DNA from: Shewanella woodyi ATCC 51908
GTDB taxonomy: Bacteria > Pseudomonadota > Gammaproteobacteria > Enterobacterales > Shewanellaceae
Direction of reading: 5' to 3'
Length of the DNA stretch: 64,000 nucleotides
Assembly: GCF_000019525.1 (NCBI RefSeq)
Contig: NC_010506.1
Coordinates: 2,728,001-2,792,000, forward strand
Shown: piece after piece, positions 27,947 to 36,971 of the stretch
Numbering within the stretch: position 1 is the first letter of the stretch
How the letters are laid out: each line of letters opens with the position of its first letter
Notes under the pieces: generated by a model
The model's input: the letters and a program-made list of their open reading frames with translations, nothing else
What the model was told of the DNA's origin: nothing
Database searches by the model: none
Program-made: the position numbers and the translations under genes

Positions 27947-30511
27947 TTATTTCAGCAAATATAAGATAGATGTTTTTAACTTCATCGGTTTTACTGGCTT
28001 ATTTAGCAGTAAGATCCCTCTTTTTTTCGCCTTGGCTTTTAGCTCCTCGCTGTAGTTGGCGGTGATCATTAATATTGGGAGATCAAACTCTCGGTTTTGA
28101 TTGATCTCGATAGCGACATCTAAACCATTAATATCATCATCTAAGTGATAATCGACAATCAAAATATCTGCGCTGTCAGACGTGATATCTACTTTCTCTT
28201 TGAGACTCTCCAGACTGGTTGCAGTAATAACCTGACACTGCCACCCATTGAGCAGTTGAGACATGGCATCACATATACTGGCGTCGTTATCGATAAGCCA
28301 GATTTTGCGCTCGGCAAGATCGGTATTGGCTAATACTCGGCTAAGTTTATCATCGGCTCTGTGGTTACTGATCACCTCTCCAATCGGGACTGTTACAGAG
28401 AATACTGAGCCTTTTCCTTGTGTTGAGTGTACTTGGATAGGGTGGCCTAAAACCTTGGAGATCTTATCGACGATGGCCAAACCTAAACCTAAACCATTAC
28501 TGAAGGCCGTTTGTGATGACTTTAATCGTTTAAACTCTTCAAAAATTTCAGTTAGCTGGTTTTTAGCAATCCCGGCACCATTATCCCATACCTGAATTAC
28601 TATCGTGTTACCTTGGCGTCTACAACCCAGCAGGACTTTGCCTTTATCTGTATACCTAAAGGCGTTAGAGAGAAAGTTACGCAGTATTCGCGCCAGTAAA
28701 ACGCTGTCAGTGTGAACTACGGCGTTAGATGAGACATGGCGTAGCTCAACACCAAATTGGTCAGTGATCTGTTGATACTCATTAGCGAGATTATTAAGGA
28801 GTTCGCCAAGGTTAAATGCGCTTTTATCGGCTTTTACCACACCGGCATCAAGCTTAGAGATATCAACGAGTGTACTAATAAGGTTCTCCAGATCGTCTAA
28901 GGAGCTTGAGATGGACCCTAATAGTGAAAATGATTTTATGTCTGATACTTGCTCGGCGAGTGAGCTGGTAAAAAGCTGTGCAGCATTAAGGGGTTGTAAC
29001 AGGTCGTGGCTAACGGCAGCGAGAAACTTGGTCTTTGAGATATTGGCTATTTCCGCTTCACTTTTTGCTGCGGTTAAATTCAGTTGAGCTTGACGTCGCT
29101 CCTCAACTTCAACTTGAAGTACATCGTTTAAATTTTGCAGTTGGGAGGTACGCTCTTTTACTCTAAGCTCCAGTTGGTCATGGGCTTTTTGCAGTGCTAA
29201 GGCGTTATTTCTTCTTGCTGTAATGTCTCTTACTAGCACAAAGAAACCCAGCACTGCACCTGTGTTATCTCTGTTTGGTACATAGGATTTAAGCAGGTGA
29301 GCAGGCTGGCCTGCACTATTTAACTCCTCAATTTCAAAACTGACACTTTCCCCTTTTAAGGCGCGATCCACATAGGGTTGCAGTTGTATAAAGTCCCCAT
29401 GGATACGGCTTTGCTCTAGTTCAAGACCATAGAGCTCACCTTTCGCCCAGCCATACCAATCAACATAGACCTGGTTAGTAAATTGGAATTTTAGATCTGA
29501 GCCCACATAGGCGATCATAGCAGGCACGTTATCAGTAATTAGCCTTAACCAGCTCTCACTCTTCTTCAAAGACTCAGCATATCGATGGCGAGTGGTGATA
29601 TCGGTAAAGGTTTTGATCAGTTTGCCATTTTTTAAGCGATGATCTCGGATCTCAATCACAGAGCCGTTAGAGAGGGTCTGAACATAGTGATCGTCTTGTG
29701 TATTTGATTTGGGCTCAAGCTCCAGCTCGGTAGAGTTTTGCAGATTAGTGAAGTAGGGCATAGAGCGTAACTTTTGTGTGGAGAGTTTGCTCATCTCAAC
29801 AAAGCGTTTGTTCCACACCTCAACTTGATCATGGCTGCTGATCAGTACAACCCCTTGGGAGAGATTATCGACTAGATTTTGCAGTAGTTTCGATTTTTGG
29901 GCCATCGCTTTTTCATAACGCTCGCTCTCTGCGACTTTCAGTGCTGTAATGTCTGTGTATAGCATCACCCAGCCGCCTTCACGGGTTCGGCGTTCACTCA
30001 GTTGGAACCAGCGATTATCTGAGAGTTTATAGACGGGGCTATTGTCGGCATCTCCTGGATAAGCTTGGGAGATAATACCGCGCGTTTTTGCGAGAGCTTT
30101 AAAGTCATTAAGGTTGACGCCTTCCTCAATTTTAAGACCAGATTTTTGCCAGAAATTAACGAAGTGGCTGTTTTGCAGAATGATCCGTCCATCGTTATCG
30201 AGTAGTACAAAGGCATCTGAGATACTCTCAATGGCATCAATAAAGCGTTGTTTAAATATATTGGCCTGATCGTTAGCTTGTTTTAGTGCTCGGTTACTGC
30301 GCTCGAGTTGCGCTAAGGTATCATTGAGAGCTTGGGTTTTCTCCTTAACTTGCTCAGCGAGCTGCACTGAGTGTTCAAAGGCGGCATAGGGCTCGTCTTG
30401 ATTGCCGCCTCCCTCCTCAACACGTTTCATCAGGACCTGATTTATCTTCTCTAACTTGCTGTTTTGAAGTTTAAGTCTAGCGACCTCTTCGGCTAAGCTT
30501 TGCTCACTCAT
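27947..30511 (-). CDS. PAS hybrid sensor histidine kinase, NahK/ErcS'-like
   Basis: The 854-residue cytoplasmic kinase has no membrane segment. It begins with a coiled coil (about residues 5-80), then three PAS domains (about 85-190, 205-305 and 315-430), a second coiled coil, and HisKA with the phosphorylated His502 (AAVSHDLLQPLNAA). A HATPase domain (N box NFLSNAFRYTD, G1 box DNGAGI) and a C-terminal receiver with Asp787 (ILIVDYHLDD) follow. This layout matches P. aeruginosa NahK/ErcS', which lies beside a FIST gene in the ethanol-oxidation region. I choose the ATG at 30511: it overlaps the FIST stop by 8 bases and has GGAGAG upstream. Partners are probably the adjacent FIST sensor and the ErbR-like regulator. 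Confidence 0.9.
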   Translation of the reverse strand: MSEQSLAEEVARLKLQNSKLEKINQVLMKRVEEGGGNQDEPYAAFEHSVQLAEQVKEKTQALNDTLAQLERSNRALKQANDQANIFKQRFIDAIESISDAFVLLDNDGRIILQNSHFVNFWQKSGLKIEEGVNLNDFKALAKTRGIISQAYPGDADNSPVYKLSDNRWFQLSERRTREGGWVMLYTDITALKVAESERYEKAMAQKSKLLQNLVDNLSQGVVLISSHDQVEVWNKRFVEMSKLSTQKLRSMPYFTNLQNSTELELEPKSNTQDDHYVQTLSNGSVIEIRDHRLKNGKLIKTFTDITTRHRYAESLKKSESWLRLITDNVPAMIAYVGSDLKFQFTNQVYVDWYGWAKGELYGLELEQSRIHGDFIQLQPYVDRALKGESVSFEIEELNSAGQPAHLLKSYVPNRDNTGAVLGFFVLVRDITARRNNALALQKAHDQLELRVKERTSQLQNLNDVLQVEVEERRQAQLNLTAAKSEAEIANISKTKFLAAVSHDLLQPLNAAQLFTSSLAEQVSDIKSFSLLGSISSSLDDLENLISTLVDISKLDAGVVKADKSAFNLGELLNNLANEYQQITDQFGVELRHVSSNAVVHTDSVLLARILRNFLSNAFRYTDKGKVLLGCRRQGNTIVIQVWDNGAGIAKNQLTEIFEEFKRLKSSQTAFSNGLGLGLAIVDKISKVLGHPIQVHSTQGKGSVFSVTVPIGEVISNHRADDKLSRVLANTDLAERKIWLIDNDASICDAMSQLLNGWQCQVITATSLESLKEKVDITSDSADILIVDYHLDDDINGLDVAIEINQNREFDLPILMITANYSEELKAKAKKRGILLLNKPVKPMKLKTSILYLLK

Positions 30512-31652
30512 TAAGCTCTCCAGAGATATAAACACCGGTAAAAGTTTGGTTCAGATGCATGCCGTTGATGTGCTCGCCATAGGTATTAAAGCCAAAAATG
30601 CGGTACTGCTTTTGTAACTGTTTTATCTCGTCATTGAGAGCGCGTTGTTCAATCTCAAGTCGCCTGAGAAAGCAGTCACAGGCGAGTACCAGTTCAGGTT
30701 TATCAAACCTCTGTTCGAGTGTCTCTAATTTCCCCGACAGGGAAGTAATAATGTTACTCATCTCGACAGCACTAAGGACGATGCCTTCATCCACGGCGCA
30801 ATAGAAAGTGAGGCTGAGATCGGTTTTATTCACTTTTTGTATGGAGCGGATATAGTAATTGCCACCAATTTTGACCGCTAATGGGTGGAGTGAGAAAATT
30901 TCAGGACTGAGATCGTTGATATCGACCCCTAAGAAACGGGCATACTCCAGTGCCGCAGGCTCTGAGTTAAGTTCATAAACAGTACGGCTCTTGGCATCTG
31001 CTGCGGTAACCACAAGTTTCTCAATCGAGGATTTAATGTGGTTGCAGTTGAACACTTCGAACTGACATAGGGTATTAACCATAATGACAATGGCTGCTTG
31101 TTGAACAAACTTTCCTTGGTGATACACATGGGTATTGGCAAGGTTAATGTCATCGCCCGCAGAGCCGCCAAAGTGGGGAATACCGTTAGCGGCCGAGTTC
31201 AAGATACTGAGTAACTGCTCCTCTTTGGTAGACAGTCCATCAATTAAGGTTAACATAAAGGTGTTGTTTTTTATCTCTGTAAGCTGCTTTGAACTACAGG
31301 TTTCCAGTAGTCGGTTGACTTTAGTTTGCGCGGTGATCAGGCTGAAAGTCTCGATAGAATCAATTAGCTCTGCACTGACGGCAAAATAGTCCGGAGAGAA
31401 CCAGATTGCGACGATAGAGTGCTGCTCGTAACCTTCGCAGGTTAACTCTCCGGCCGTGGTGCAGCCAGCAAGCTCTACACTGTTAAACTGTTTACTCATC
31501 GCTTTAGCCAGCGTGTCGAGTGGGTAAACCACTGAGCAGTAAAACAGCACAAAGCCATCTTGAGGTTGACCAAGTTGTTCAAATATCTCCAGACTCGCCT
31601 GTTGTGGATTATCATCTCTACTGACTGCATATTTTGTTTTTATTCTAGTCAT
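30504..31652 (-). CDS. FIST-domain sensor protein, NosP-like
   Basis: The 382-residue soluble protein has FIST N (about residues 25-220, VELAGCTTAGELTCEGY) and FIST C (about 225-365, RFLGVDINDLSPEIFSLHPLAVKIGG) domains. FIST proteins are ligand sensors. In P. aeruginosa the FIST protein NosP binds haem and nitric oxide and inhibits the kinase NahK, encoded next to it. Here the FIST gene overlaps a NahK-like kinase gene by 8 bases, so the pair is equivalent in arrangement. Haem binding is inferred, as I cannot assign a haem ligand from sequence alone. It starts 77 bases downstream of the pqqF-like gene and may lie on the pqq transcript. Confidence 0.85.
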   Translation of the reverse strand: MTRIKTKYAVSRDDNPQQASLEIFEQLGQPQDGFVLFYCSVVYPLDTLAKAMSKQFNSVELAGCTTAGELTCEGYEQHSIVAIWFSPDYFAVSAELIDSIETFSLITAQTKVNRLLETCSSKQLTEIKNNTFMLTLIDGLSTKEEQLLSILNSAANGIPHFGGSAGDDINLANTHVYHQGKFVQQAAIVIMVNTLCQFEVFNCNHIKSSIEKLVVTAADAKSRTVYELNSEPAALEYARFLGVDINDLSPEIFSLHPLAVKIGGNYYIRSIQKVNKTDLSLTFYCAVDEGIVLSAVEMSNIITSLSGKLETLEQRFDKPELVLACDCFLRRLEIEQRALNDEIKQLQKQYRIFGFNTYGEHINGMHLNQTFTGVYISGELNE

Positions 31653-31729
31653 TTTCTACCCTGTTACTGACTGACATCTTATTTTTGTTATCAAAGTTGT
31701 AATGTCATTTCTAGTGGTCAAAAGTGTCA

Positions 31730-33673
31730 TTATCGAGTGGTTAAGCGCTGTAGTTCTCTTATAAAGTCGACTAAGTTTCTGTCTGTTATTTGACTTAAAC
31801 TCCTTTTAAGTTCCTTTTGTTTATCGCTGTCAAAAGCAAGATGTAACATCTGTAATTTTCGCTTAGCTAAGGTTAATGCATCAGCGATAAACGTCGTTTC
31901 TTCCGCAATACCTTGGAGCGAACTGCTGACGGTTTCCCCTCGAGAGCTCGTGTTAATATCGAACGCGCTATAGAGGATTAACTCTTTAGTATCATCACGG
32001 TATAAACTGGCGATGCTATAACACTCCCCGTTTAACCTTGGCTGCAAAAACAGCGATGAAGCCCCCAATACAAAACTTGTCAGCCAAGCTGTTAACTGAT
32101 TAACGTCATTAATAGGGACAGAGCAGATCCAATGCTCCTCACTCTTGGCTTGGGACGCTTTTGTTACATTAACGTTAAATGCAGGCGAGTGCTCGTTTTC
32201 TTTTGATTGATTAAGCTTTAGGTAGAGAGTGTGAAGAGGTTGAGGGAGCTTACTCTGTTTGCAATAACCGTTTACTGCAGAGCTCGTTTTAGATTCATAG
32301 TGTTTTAGTTGCCCCTGACAAATAGCTGATGGTATTGCTAAAGGTTCATGGACTGAGCTGAATACTTTTTTGAGAGAAGCGTTGAGAGTTGGGGCTTCAT
32401 TGTGCTCCTGCTTTTGCTTCCTATTAGATTGAATGTGAGCCAAAAGGCTGCTTAATGGAGGCTGTTTAAGCTGCTCAAGCAAGTTACACTGTTTAACTTT
32501 AAAATGAGTATTACGTAAGGTATGAAATTGAATAATGTTATTGATCTGCTCTGGATACCTAGGGTTACGCCTGTCAGGGATTGTGGGCTCAAGGTTTTGA
32601 GTCGATAGATAGTGTAGAAGACTTTCTTGAGTTTGCTGAATTTGATTGGGTCGACTGATAACGCGAAGCGCAAACTGTTGCAGATTATTAAAGTCTGTGG
32701 AGATGGCTAGTATTTTTGTACCAGCCTTATCGACTAAAGCCACTAACTCATCGAACTGGGCAAGAATAAGGTTGAGATAGCCCGAATCTAGCCACCAAGT
32801 ATAGATTTTTTCTGGAGACTCTTGGTATGTTTGAGCTTCTCCTTTCTTTGAAGATGTATGGGCGGAAGCATCTGATTTAGCAACTGAAGTACTTAAATCG
32901 GCTTTCGCACTTAGCTTTGATTGACTTAATCGTGTCAGGGCCTTGTCTAGAAGCCCATGTAGCTGGGCTATCTCATAGTTATCTGGTAATACGGTAAACA
33001 GCTCAATTTTACTTGCTTGATAATGTGTCTGGTGATATTCGATGATAGAGCCCAGTGTTAACTGCCCAAGTGTGTTACTGACTCCACCATAGCAGTGGAT
33101 CCGCTGTGGGGCTGTATCGCCTCTGAGGATCTGCATCTGCTCAAGGTGGGCAGGCTTGCGCTCACAACCCTTCAACTCTTGAAAGATAACCCCGCACTGG
33201 TTGCCATCATAAACCTCTTTAGTGAGATCATCTTGAGTGATAACAGGAGATAATATGCCATGGATTAAATATTCCAGAGCAAGCTCAAAATCATATCTGT
33301 TATCACTGGTGCAGTGAAAGCAGGTGTATTCATCTAAGGTCGACGCGTTGATGCTAGCACTTGTCAGTGAGGTAAGCTGAAACAGGGTACTTAGGTGGGG
33401 GAAATCTATGCTGCGTCTAAAGACTAGATGTTCTAGCGCATGAGTTAAGCCGGAGTCGTCATAACTTGGTGTCTTGATAAAAAAAACTGCGTTATATGCT
33501 GTACTTATCTTTTTGGACTCAGGTGCAGATTGAGGCGCTGTTTGTGAGCTTAAGGGGTTAAGCTCCTCTTGCTGTTTTATATCCAGATGGAGAAGGCCTG
33601 AGCTGTGTCGGTATCTAGTTGCTGTATATTCATGAAAGCTCAATACCTCCTCTTGTTGAAATTGGTTGCTCAT
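31730..33673 (-). CDS. pqqF: M16 zinc peptidase, PqqF-like
   Basis: The 647-residue M16-family protease probably releases the cross-linked Glu-Tyr core from modified PqqA. The inverted zinc motif is present as H78-x-x-E81-H82 ([12 protein letters not shown]). The third ligand is probably in the GVIFQELKG segment about 75 residues on. The first M16 domain is well conserved ([19 protein letters not shown]), while the rest is diverged and includes a low-complexity linker near residues 245-280 (Ser, Lys, Ala rich). It is shorter than Klebsiella PqqF (about 760). The start overlaps the pqqE stop as ATGA, placing it last in the pqqABCDEF operon. Confidence 0.85.
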   Translation of the reverse strand: MSNQFQQEEVLSFHEYTATRYRHSSGLLHLDIKQQEELNPLSSQTAPQSAPESKKISTAYNAVFFIKTPSYDDSGLTHALEHLVFRRSIDFPHLSTLFQLTSLTSASINASTLDEYTCFHCTSDNRYDFELALEYLIHGILSPVITQDDLTKEVYDGNQCGVIFQELKGCERKPAHLEQMQILRGDTAPQRIHCYGGVSNTLGQLTLGSIIEYHQTHYQASKIELFTVLPDNYEIAQLHGLLDKALTRLSQSKLSAKADLSTSVAKSDASAHTSSKKGEAQTYQESPEKIYTWWLDSGYLNLILAQFDELVALVDKAGTKILAISTDFNNLQQFALRVISRPNQIQQTQESLLHYLSTQNLEPTIPDRRNPRYPEQINNIIQFHTLRNTHFKVKQCNLLEQLKQPPLSSLLAHIQSNRKQKQEHNEAPTLNASLKKVFSSVHEPLAIPSAICQGQLKHYESKTSSAVNGYCKQSKLPQPLHTLYLKLNQSKENEHSPAFNVNVTKASQAKSEEHWICSVPINDVNQLTAWLTSFVLGASSLFLQPRLNGECYSIASLYRDDTKELILYSAFDINTSSRGETVSSSLQGIAEETTFIADALTLAKRKLQMLHLAFDSDKQKELKRSLSQITDRNLVDFIRELQRLTTR

Positions 33674-34785
33674 AATTTAACTAAAGCGATATCCGCGACT
33701 CGTTTACGGTGTTTGATGGCATTTTTCGGTGCGCTCGCTTGTTCGATGGCCTGAGCGATGAGGTGGTGGTCTTCCGATTTACTGCAAACAGGATCGGTTC
33801 GGTTCATATCGCCGGTCAACATAAATGCTTGGCAGCGGCATCCTCCAAAGTCTTTCTCTTTTTCATCACAATCCTTACAGGGCTTAGGCATCCAACTCTC
33901 CCCCCTGAAATGGTTAAAAGAGAAATCGTTTTGCCAGATCTCTGTGACTGTTTTATCCATTACATTAGGAAAAGTGAGCGGGAGTATCTTGGCGCTGTGG
34001 CAAGGGAGTGCACTGCCATCTGGGGTTATGGTAAGAAATGTACTTCCCCAACCATTCATACAAGCCTTTGGGCGATCCTCATAATAATCAGGAGTAACAA
34101 AGATAAACTGAGGCCCTTTATTATCTTGTTGAGCACGAAATTGATTGACGGTCTCTTCGGCTTGGCGAAGCTGGGCTTGAGAGGGAAGCAAGTGATCGCG
34201 ATTATCATATGCCCAACCGTAGTATTGCGCTGTTGCCAACTCAACATAATCGGCATCTAGCTGACAACTTAAGGCTAAGATTTGCGGGATCTGCGCGATG
34301 TTCTGTTTAGAGATCACGAAGTTTAGCACCATAGGGTAACCTTCTGATTTCACCACCTCGGCCATCTTTAGTTTCTGCTCAAACGCTTTCCCCCGTCCAG
34401 CTATTGCATCATTGAGCTGAGGATCTGCCGCTTGAAAGCTTATTTGAATATGATCCAGCCCCGCTAGTTTTAACTGTTTGATCCGTTTCTCTGTCAGCCC
34501 AATCCCAGAGGTGATTAGGTTGGTATAAAAACCTAGCTTGCGACCATGTTCGACTAAGATCTCCAGATCTTTTCGAAGTAGAGGTTCTCCTCCTGAAAAC
34601 CCAAGCTGAACAGAACCAAGCTCTCTTGCTTGACTGAGTACATCAAGCCAAGCTTCAGTGGTTAACTCATCCTCTCTTTTGCCTAAGTCCGTAGGGTTAG
34701 AGCAGTAAGCACAATGGAGAGGGCACTCGTAGGTTAGCTCAGCTAAAAGCCAGAGTGGTGGGCCAACGCTGGTATTCTCAGACAT
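33670..34785 (-). CDS. pqqE: PQQ synthesis radical SAM enzyme PqqE
   Basis: PqqE forms the carbon-carbon cross-link between Glu15 and Tyr19 of PqqA. The 371-residue enzyme has the radical-SAM cluster cysteines C21-x3-C25-x2-C28 ([13 protein letters not shown]) and the GGEPLLR segment. A C-terminal SPASM domain carries cysteines in [36 protein letters not shown] and PVCSKS for auxiliary clusters. It needs PqqD to present the peptide, and its start overlaps the pqqD stop by 8 bases. Length and all cluster cysteines match functional PqqE. Confidence 0.97.
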   Translation of the reverse strand: MSENTSVGPPLWLLAELTYECPLHCAYCSNPTDLGKREDELTTEAWLDVLSQARELGSVQLGFSGGEPLLRKDLEILVEHGRKLGFYTNLITSGIGLTEKRIKQLKLAGLDHIQISFQAADPQLNDAIAGRGKAFEQKLKMAEVVKSEGYPMVLNFVISKQNIAQIPQILALSCQLDADYVELATAQYYGWAYDNRDHLLPSQAQLRQAEETVNQFRAQQDNKGPQFIFVTPDYYEDRPKACMNGWGSTFLTITPDGSALPCHSAKILPLTFPNVMDKTVTEIWQNDFSFNHFRGESWMPKPCKDCDEKEKDFGGCRCQAFMLTGDMNRTDPVCSKSEDHHLIAQAIEQASAPKNAIKHRKRVADIALVKL

Positions 34786-35044
34786 AGCTTATCCATCTTT
34801 TTTCTTGTGCAACCAGTAAAAACTCTTCGATATCATGGCGAATGTCACCAGCCTGTGGAAACTTGTGTTGCAGCTGTTTATGTATCTCATCAACAGAGGC
34901 GCTGCCGTCAACAAGTTGCAATATCTCAGCAGCACTTTCGTTGAGCTTAACCATGCCTTCGGGGTAGAGAAGGACAAAGCAGCCTTGGGCTTTTTCAAAC
35001 TGTAATCTAAACAGTGGATTCATCTTTGGTACCGTCAGTGTCAT
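34778..35044 (-). CDS. pqqD: PqqA-binding chaperone PqqD
   Basis: PqqD is an 88-residue RiPP-recognition (RRE) protein that binds PqqA and delivers it to PqqE. The family pattern [31 protein letters not shown] and [11 protein letters not shown] is clear, with the winged-helix-like fold filling the whole protein. Its start shares one base with the pqqC stop (TGATG) and its end overlaps pqqE by 8 bases, so the four genes pqqC-D-E-F are translationally coupled. The length is normal, and PqqD is not fused to another enzyme as it is in some methylotrophs. Confidence 0.96.
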   Translation of the reverse strand: MTLTVPKMNPLFRLQFEKAQGCFVLLYPEGMVKLNESAAEILQLVDGSASVDEIHKQLQHKFPQAGDIRHDIEEFLLVAQEKRWISYV

Positions 35045-35793
35045 CAGAAGATCCCTTTATGATAGACAGGCGCATCAATAAGCTGTGAATAGGGCGCACG
35101 CTCATACTGATAAGCTAATGTCATTGCATCTAACATGGACCAAAGAATATCGAGTTTAAACTGCAAAATATTCAGTGCATGCTCCTGCTGCTCTCGGGTC
35201 GTAAAATGTGCCAAAGTGATCGCTAAGCCATGATTAACATCTCGCCTTGCTTGAGAGAGTCGCATCTGAAAGTAGCTTAATCCTTCGGATTTTATCCAAG
35301 GGTAGTTTTCTGGCCAGGTATTAAGGCGACTTTGGTGTATCTCTGGCGCAAACATCTCGGTAAGTGATGAGCAGGCCGCCTCTTGCCATGAGGCTCGTCT
35401 GGCAAAATTCACATAGGCATCGACCGCGAACCGAACCCCTGGCAGGATATACTTTTCATCTAGCATATCTTGTCTATTCAGTCCCACCGCTTCACCGAGT
35501 TTTAGCCAAGCCTCGATACCACCTAAGGTGTTATCTTCAATTGAACCATCATGATCCACTATACGTTGGATCCACATGCGGCGAGTTTTTACATCGCGAC
35601 AGTTTGCCAGTATGGCTGCATCTTTAACGGGAATATTGATCTGATAATAGAAGCGGTTGGCAACCCAACCTCTGATCTGTTCAACGCTGCACTCACCTTT
35701 ATGCATCATCTTATGGTAGGGATGGTGTATATGGTAAAGCGACCCTTTATCTTTGAGTTTTTGTTCGAATTCTTCTTTAGTCCAGGCTTGCAT
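35044..35793 (-). CDS. pqqC: Pyrroloquinoline-quinone synthase PqqC
   Basis: PqqC carries out the last step of PQQ synthesis: ring closure and eight-electron oxidation of AHQQ with oxygen, without a cofactor. The 249-residue all-helical protein (TenA/haem-oxygenase-like fold) has the conserved HIHHPYH and [20 protein letters not shown] segments and [13 protein letters not shown], which hold active-site His, Arg and Tyr residues. It lies 8 bases downstream of pqqB in the same operon. Because the reaction needs oxygen, the pathway is aerobic, unlike the nearby adhE. Confidence 0.97.
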   Translation of the reverse strand: MQAWTKEEFEQKLKDKGSLYHIHHPYHKMMHKGECSVEQIRGWVANRFYYQINIPVKDAAILANCRDVKTRRMWIQRIVDHDGSIEDNTLGGIEAWLKLGEAVGLNRQDMLDEKYILPGVRFAVDAYVNFARRASWQEAACSSLTEMFAPEIHQSRLNTWPENYPWIKSEGLSYFQMRLSQARRDVNHGLAITLAHFTTREQQEHALNILQFKLDILWSMLDAMTLAYQYERAPYSQLIDAPVYHKGIF

Positions 35794-35801
35794 TGTTACC
35801 T

Positions 35802-36719
35802 CTATATGAATATTTCCATACCGTCGGTCGCGATCTCAACACCGTTATTAATCACATAACTGTGCTCTGCAGACTCTTCATTTAAAATAGGGTTTGTATT
35901 GTTAATATGGATCAGTATTTTGTGTTTAATATCAAATTTTTTCAGCAGTGCTACAGTGCCAAACTCACCATTTACTGGCATATGTCCCATGTCTGAACCT
36001 AGCTTATTACTAAAGCCTTTGGCTATCATTTCATCGTCTAACCAAAGCGTACCATCGATTAAGGCGCATTCGGCGTCAGCTAACATGGCTTCTACAAGCG
36101 AGTTTGATTTGACGATGCCTGGTGCATAAAAGAGATACTTTCCAGTATTGCTATCAAGAATTTTGAGGCCAATATTATTGCCGGGTACGATGTCATCACG
36201 GTAGGGAGAGTAGGGTGGTGCATTCGATTCTAATGGGACGGGATAAAACACCAAGCCTGATACCTGTTCAACAGTAAAGGGAGTTTGAGGATCTGTTCCT
36301 ATGGCTCGATGTGTCAGTCCGCCATGCCAATGACTCAGTAGGTTAAAAAGTGGATAAGCTCCAGATAAGTCTTCATGAACAACATCAGTGCAGTAAACAG
36401 GAAGAGGGAGTCCCTCTCTAAGGGTCAGTAGACCTGTGGTGTGATCGATTTGGCTATCAGAGAGCACTGCAGCTCTTATCTTTGTGCCTCTTTGACCTTC
36501 ATCGGGCCAGAGTTGTGGTGATTGATTGATCTGTTGACGTATATCTGGAGAGGCATTGATCAGTACCCAGTTTTCGCCGTCTGGACTGACCGCTATTGAG
36601 GATTGGGTCCTTGCTTGGGCTTTTATGCGCCCACTACGTACTCCTTCACAATTATCGCAATGACAGTTCCATTGCGGGAATCCGCCACCCGCTGCTGAAC
36701 CAAGAATGAGTATCTGCAT
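35802..36719 (-). CDS. pqqB: PQQ biosynthesis protein PqqB
   Basis: PqqB is a metallo-beta-lactamase-fold protein that hydroxylates the Glu-Tyr-derived intermediate. The 305-residue protein starts with [19 protein letters not shown] and has the structural zinc cysteines in NCHCDNCEG. The active-site region contains [12 protein letters not shown] in place of the usual HxHx[13 protein letters not shown] and the C-terminal [12 protein letters not shown] are also typical. It follows pqqA by 75 bases, with a hairpin in the gap that can limit read-through (see separate entry). It precedes pqqC by 8 bases. Confidence 0.96.
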   Translation of the reverse strand: MQILILGSAAGGGFPQWNCHCDNCEGVRSGRIKAQARTQSSIAVSPDGENWVLINASPDIRQQINQSPQLWPDEGQRGTKIRAAVLSDSQIDHTTGLLTLREGLPLPVYCTDVVHEDLSGAYPLFNLLSHWHGGLTHRAIGTDPQTPFTVEQVSGLVFYPVPLESNAPPYSPYRDDIVPGNNIGLKILDSNTGKYLFYAPGIVKSNSLVEAMLADAECALIDGTLWLDDEMIAKGFSNKLGSDMGHMPVNGEFGTVALLKKFDIKHKILIHINNTNPILNEESAEHSYVINNGVEIATDGMEIFI

Positions 36720-36756
36720 AGAGCAAGTGTCCTCTTTTATTGTTATTATTTTTATA

Positions 36757-36793
36757 AAAAAATCCCCACAACCTAAGGTTATGGGGATTTTTG
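36757..36793 (-). terminator. Hairpin between pqqA and pqqB
   Basis: On the minus strand AAATCCCCATAACCT can fold against AGGTTGTGGGGATTT, followed by a long T-run. It looks like a terminator or attenuator placed directly after pqqA. It would give more pqqA transcript than pqqBCDEF transcript, which suits a substrate peptide consumed once per PQQ. Confidence 0.75.
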
Positions 36794-36794
36794 T

Positions 36795-36866
36795 TTAACG
36801 GTTACTGATATAAAGAGTAACTTCAAAACCTAGACGCATATCTTCAAATTTTGGTTTGGTCCACAT
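36795..36866 (-). CDS. pqqA: PQQ precursor peptide PqqA
   Basis: This 23-residue peptide is the ribosomal substrate of the pathway: the carbons of PQQ come from Glu15 and Tyr19. The translation begins [18 protein letters not shown] and continues YISNR, and carries the conserved E-V-T-L-Y core. It differs from Klebsiella PqqA at only a few positions. The ATG at 36866 has a strong GGAGGAG ribosome site. It is the first gene of the operon and is too short to be caught by ordinary gene-length cutoffs, so it is easily missed. Confidence 0.97.
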   Translation of the reverse strand: MWTKPKFEDMRLGFEVTLYISNR

Positions 36867-36935
36867 CGCTTGCTCCTCCACGGTTATTTTATGTATTACT
36901 GTATTCCAATATAAAAGCTGCTAAAAAAATAAAAC

Positions 36936-36941
36936 ATTATA
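36936..36941 (-). promoter_or_regulatory. Possible -10 element of the pqqA promoter
   Basis: A perfect TATAAT lies on the minus strand 70 bases before the pqqA start and downstream of the NosR-like gene. No good -35 hexamer stands 16-18 bases upstream, so the promoter may depend on an activator. Prediction only. Confidence 0.35.
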
Positions 36942-36971
36942 CTTTGGGCGGAAAAAAGGACGAAAATGCCC

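Noticed and set aside
33709..34260. A 183-residue frame antisense to pqqE
   Set aside because: Composition follows the pqqE codons on the other strand; no family resemblance and no start signal.
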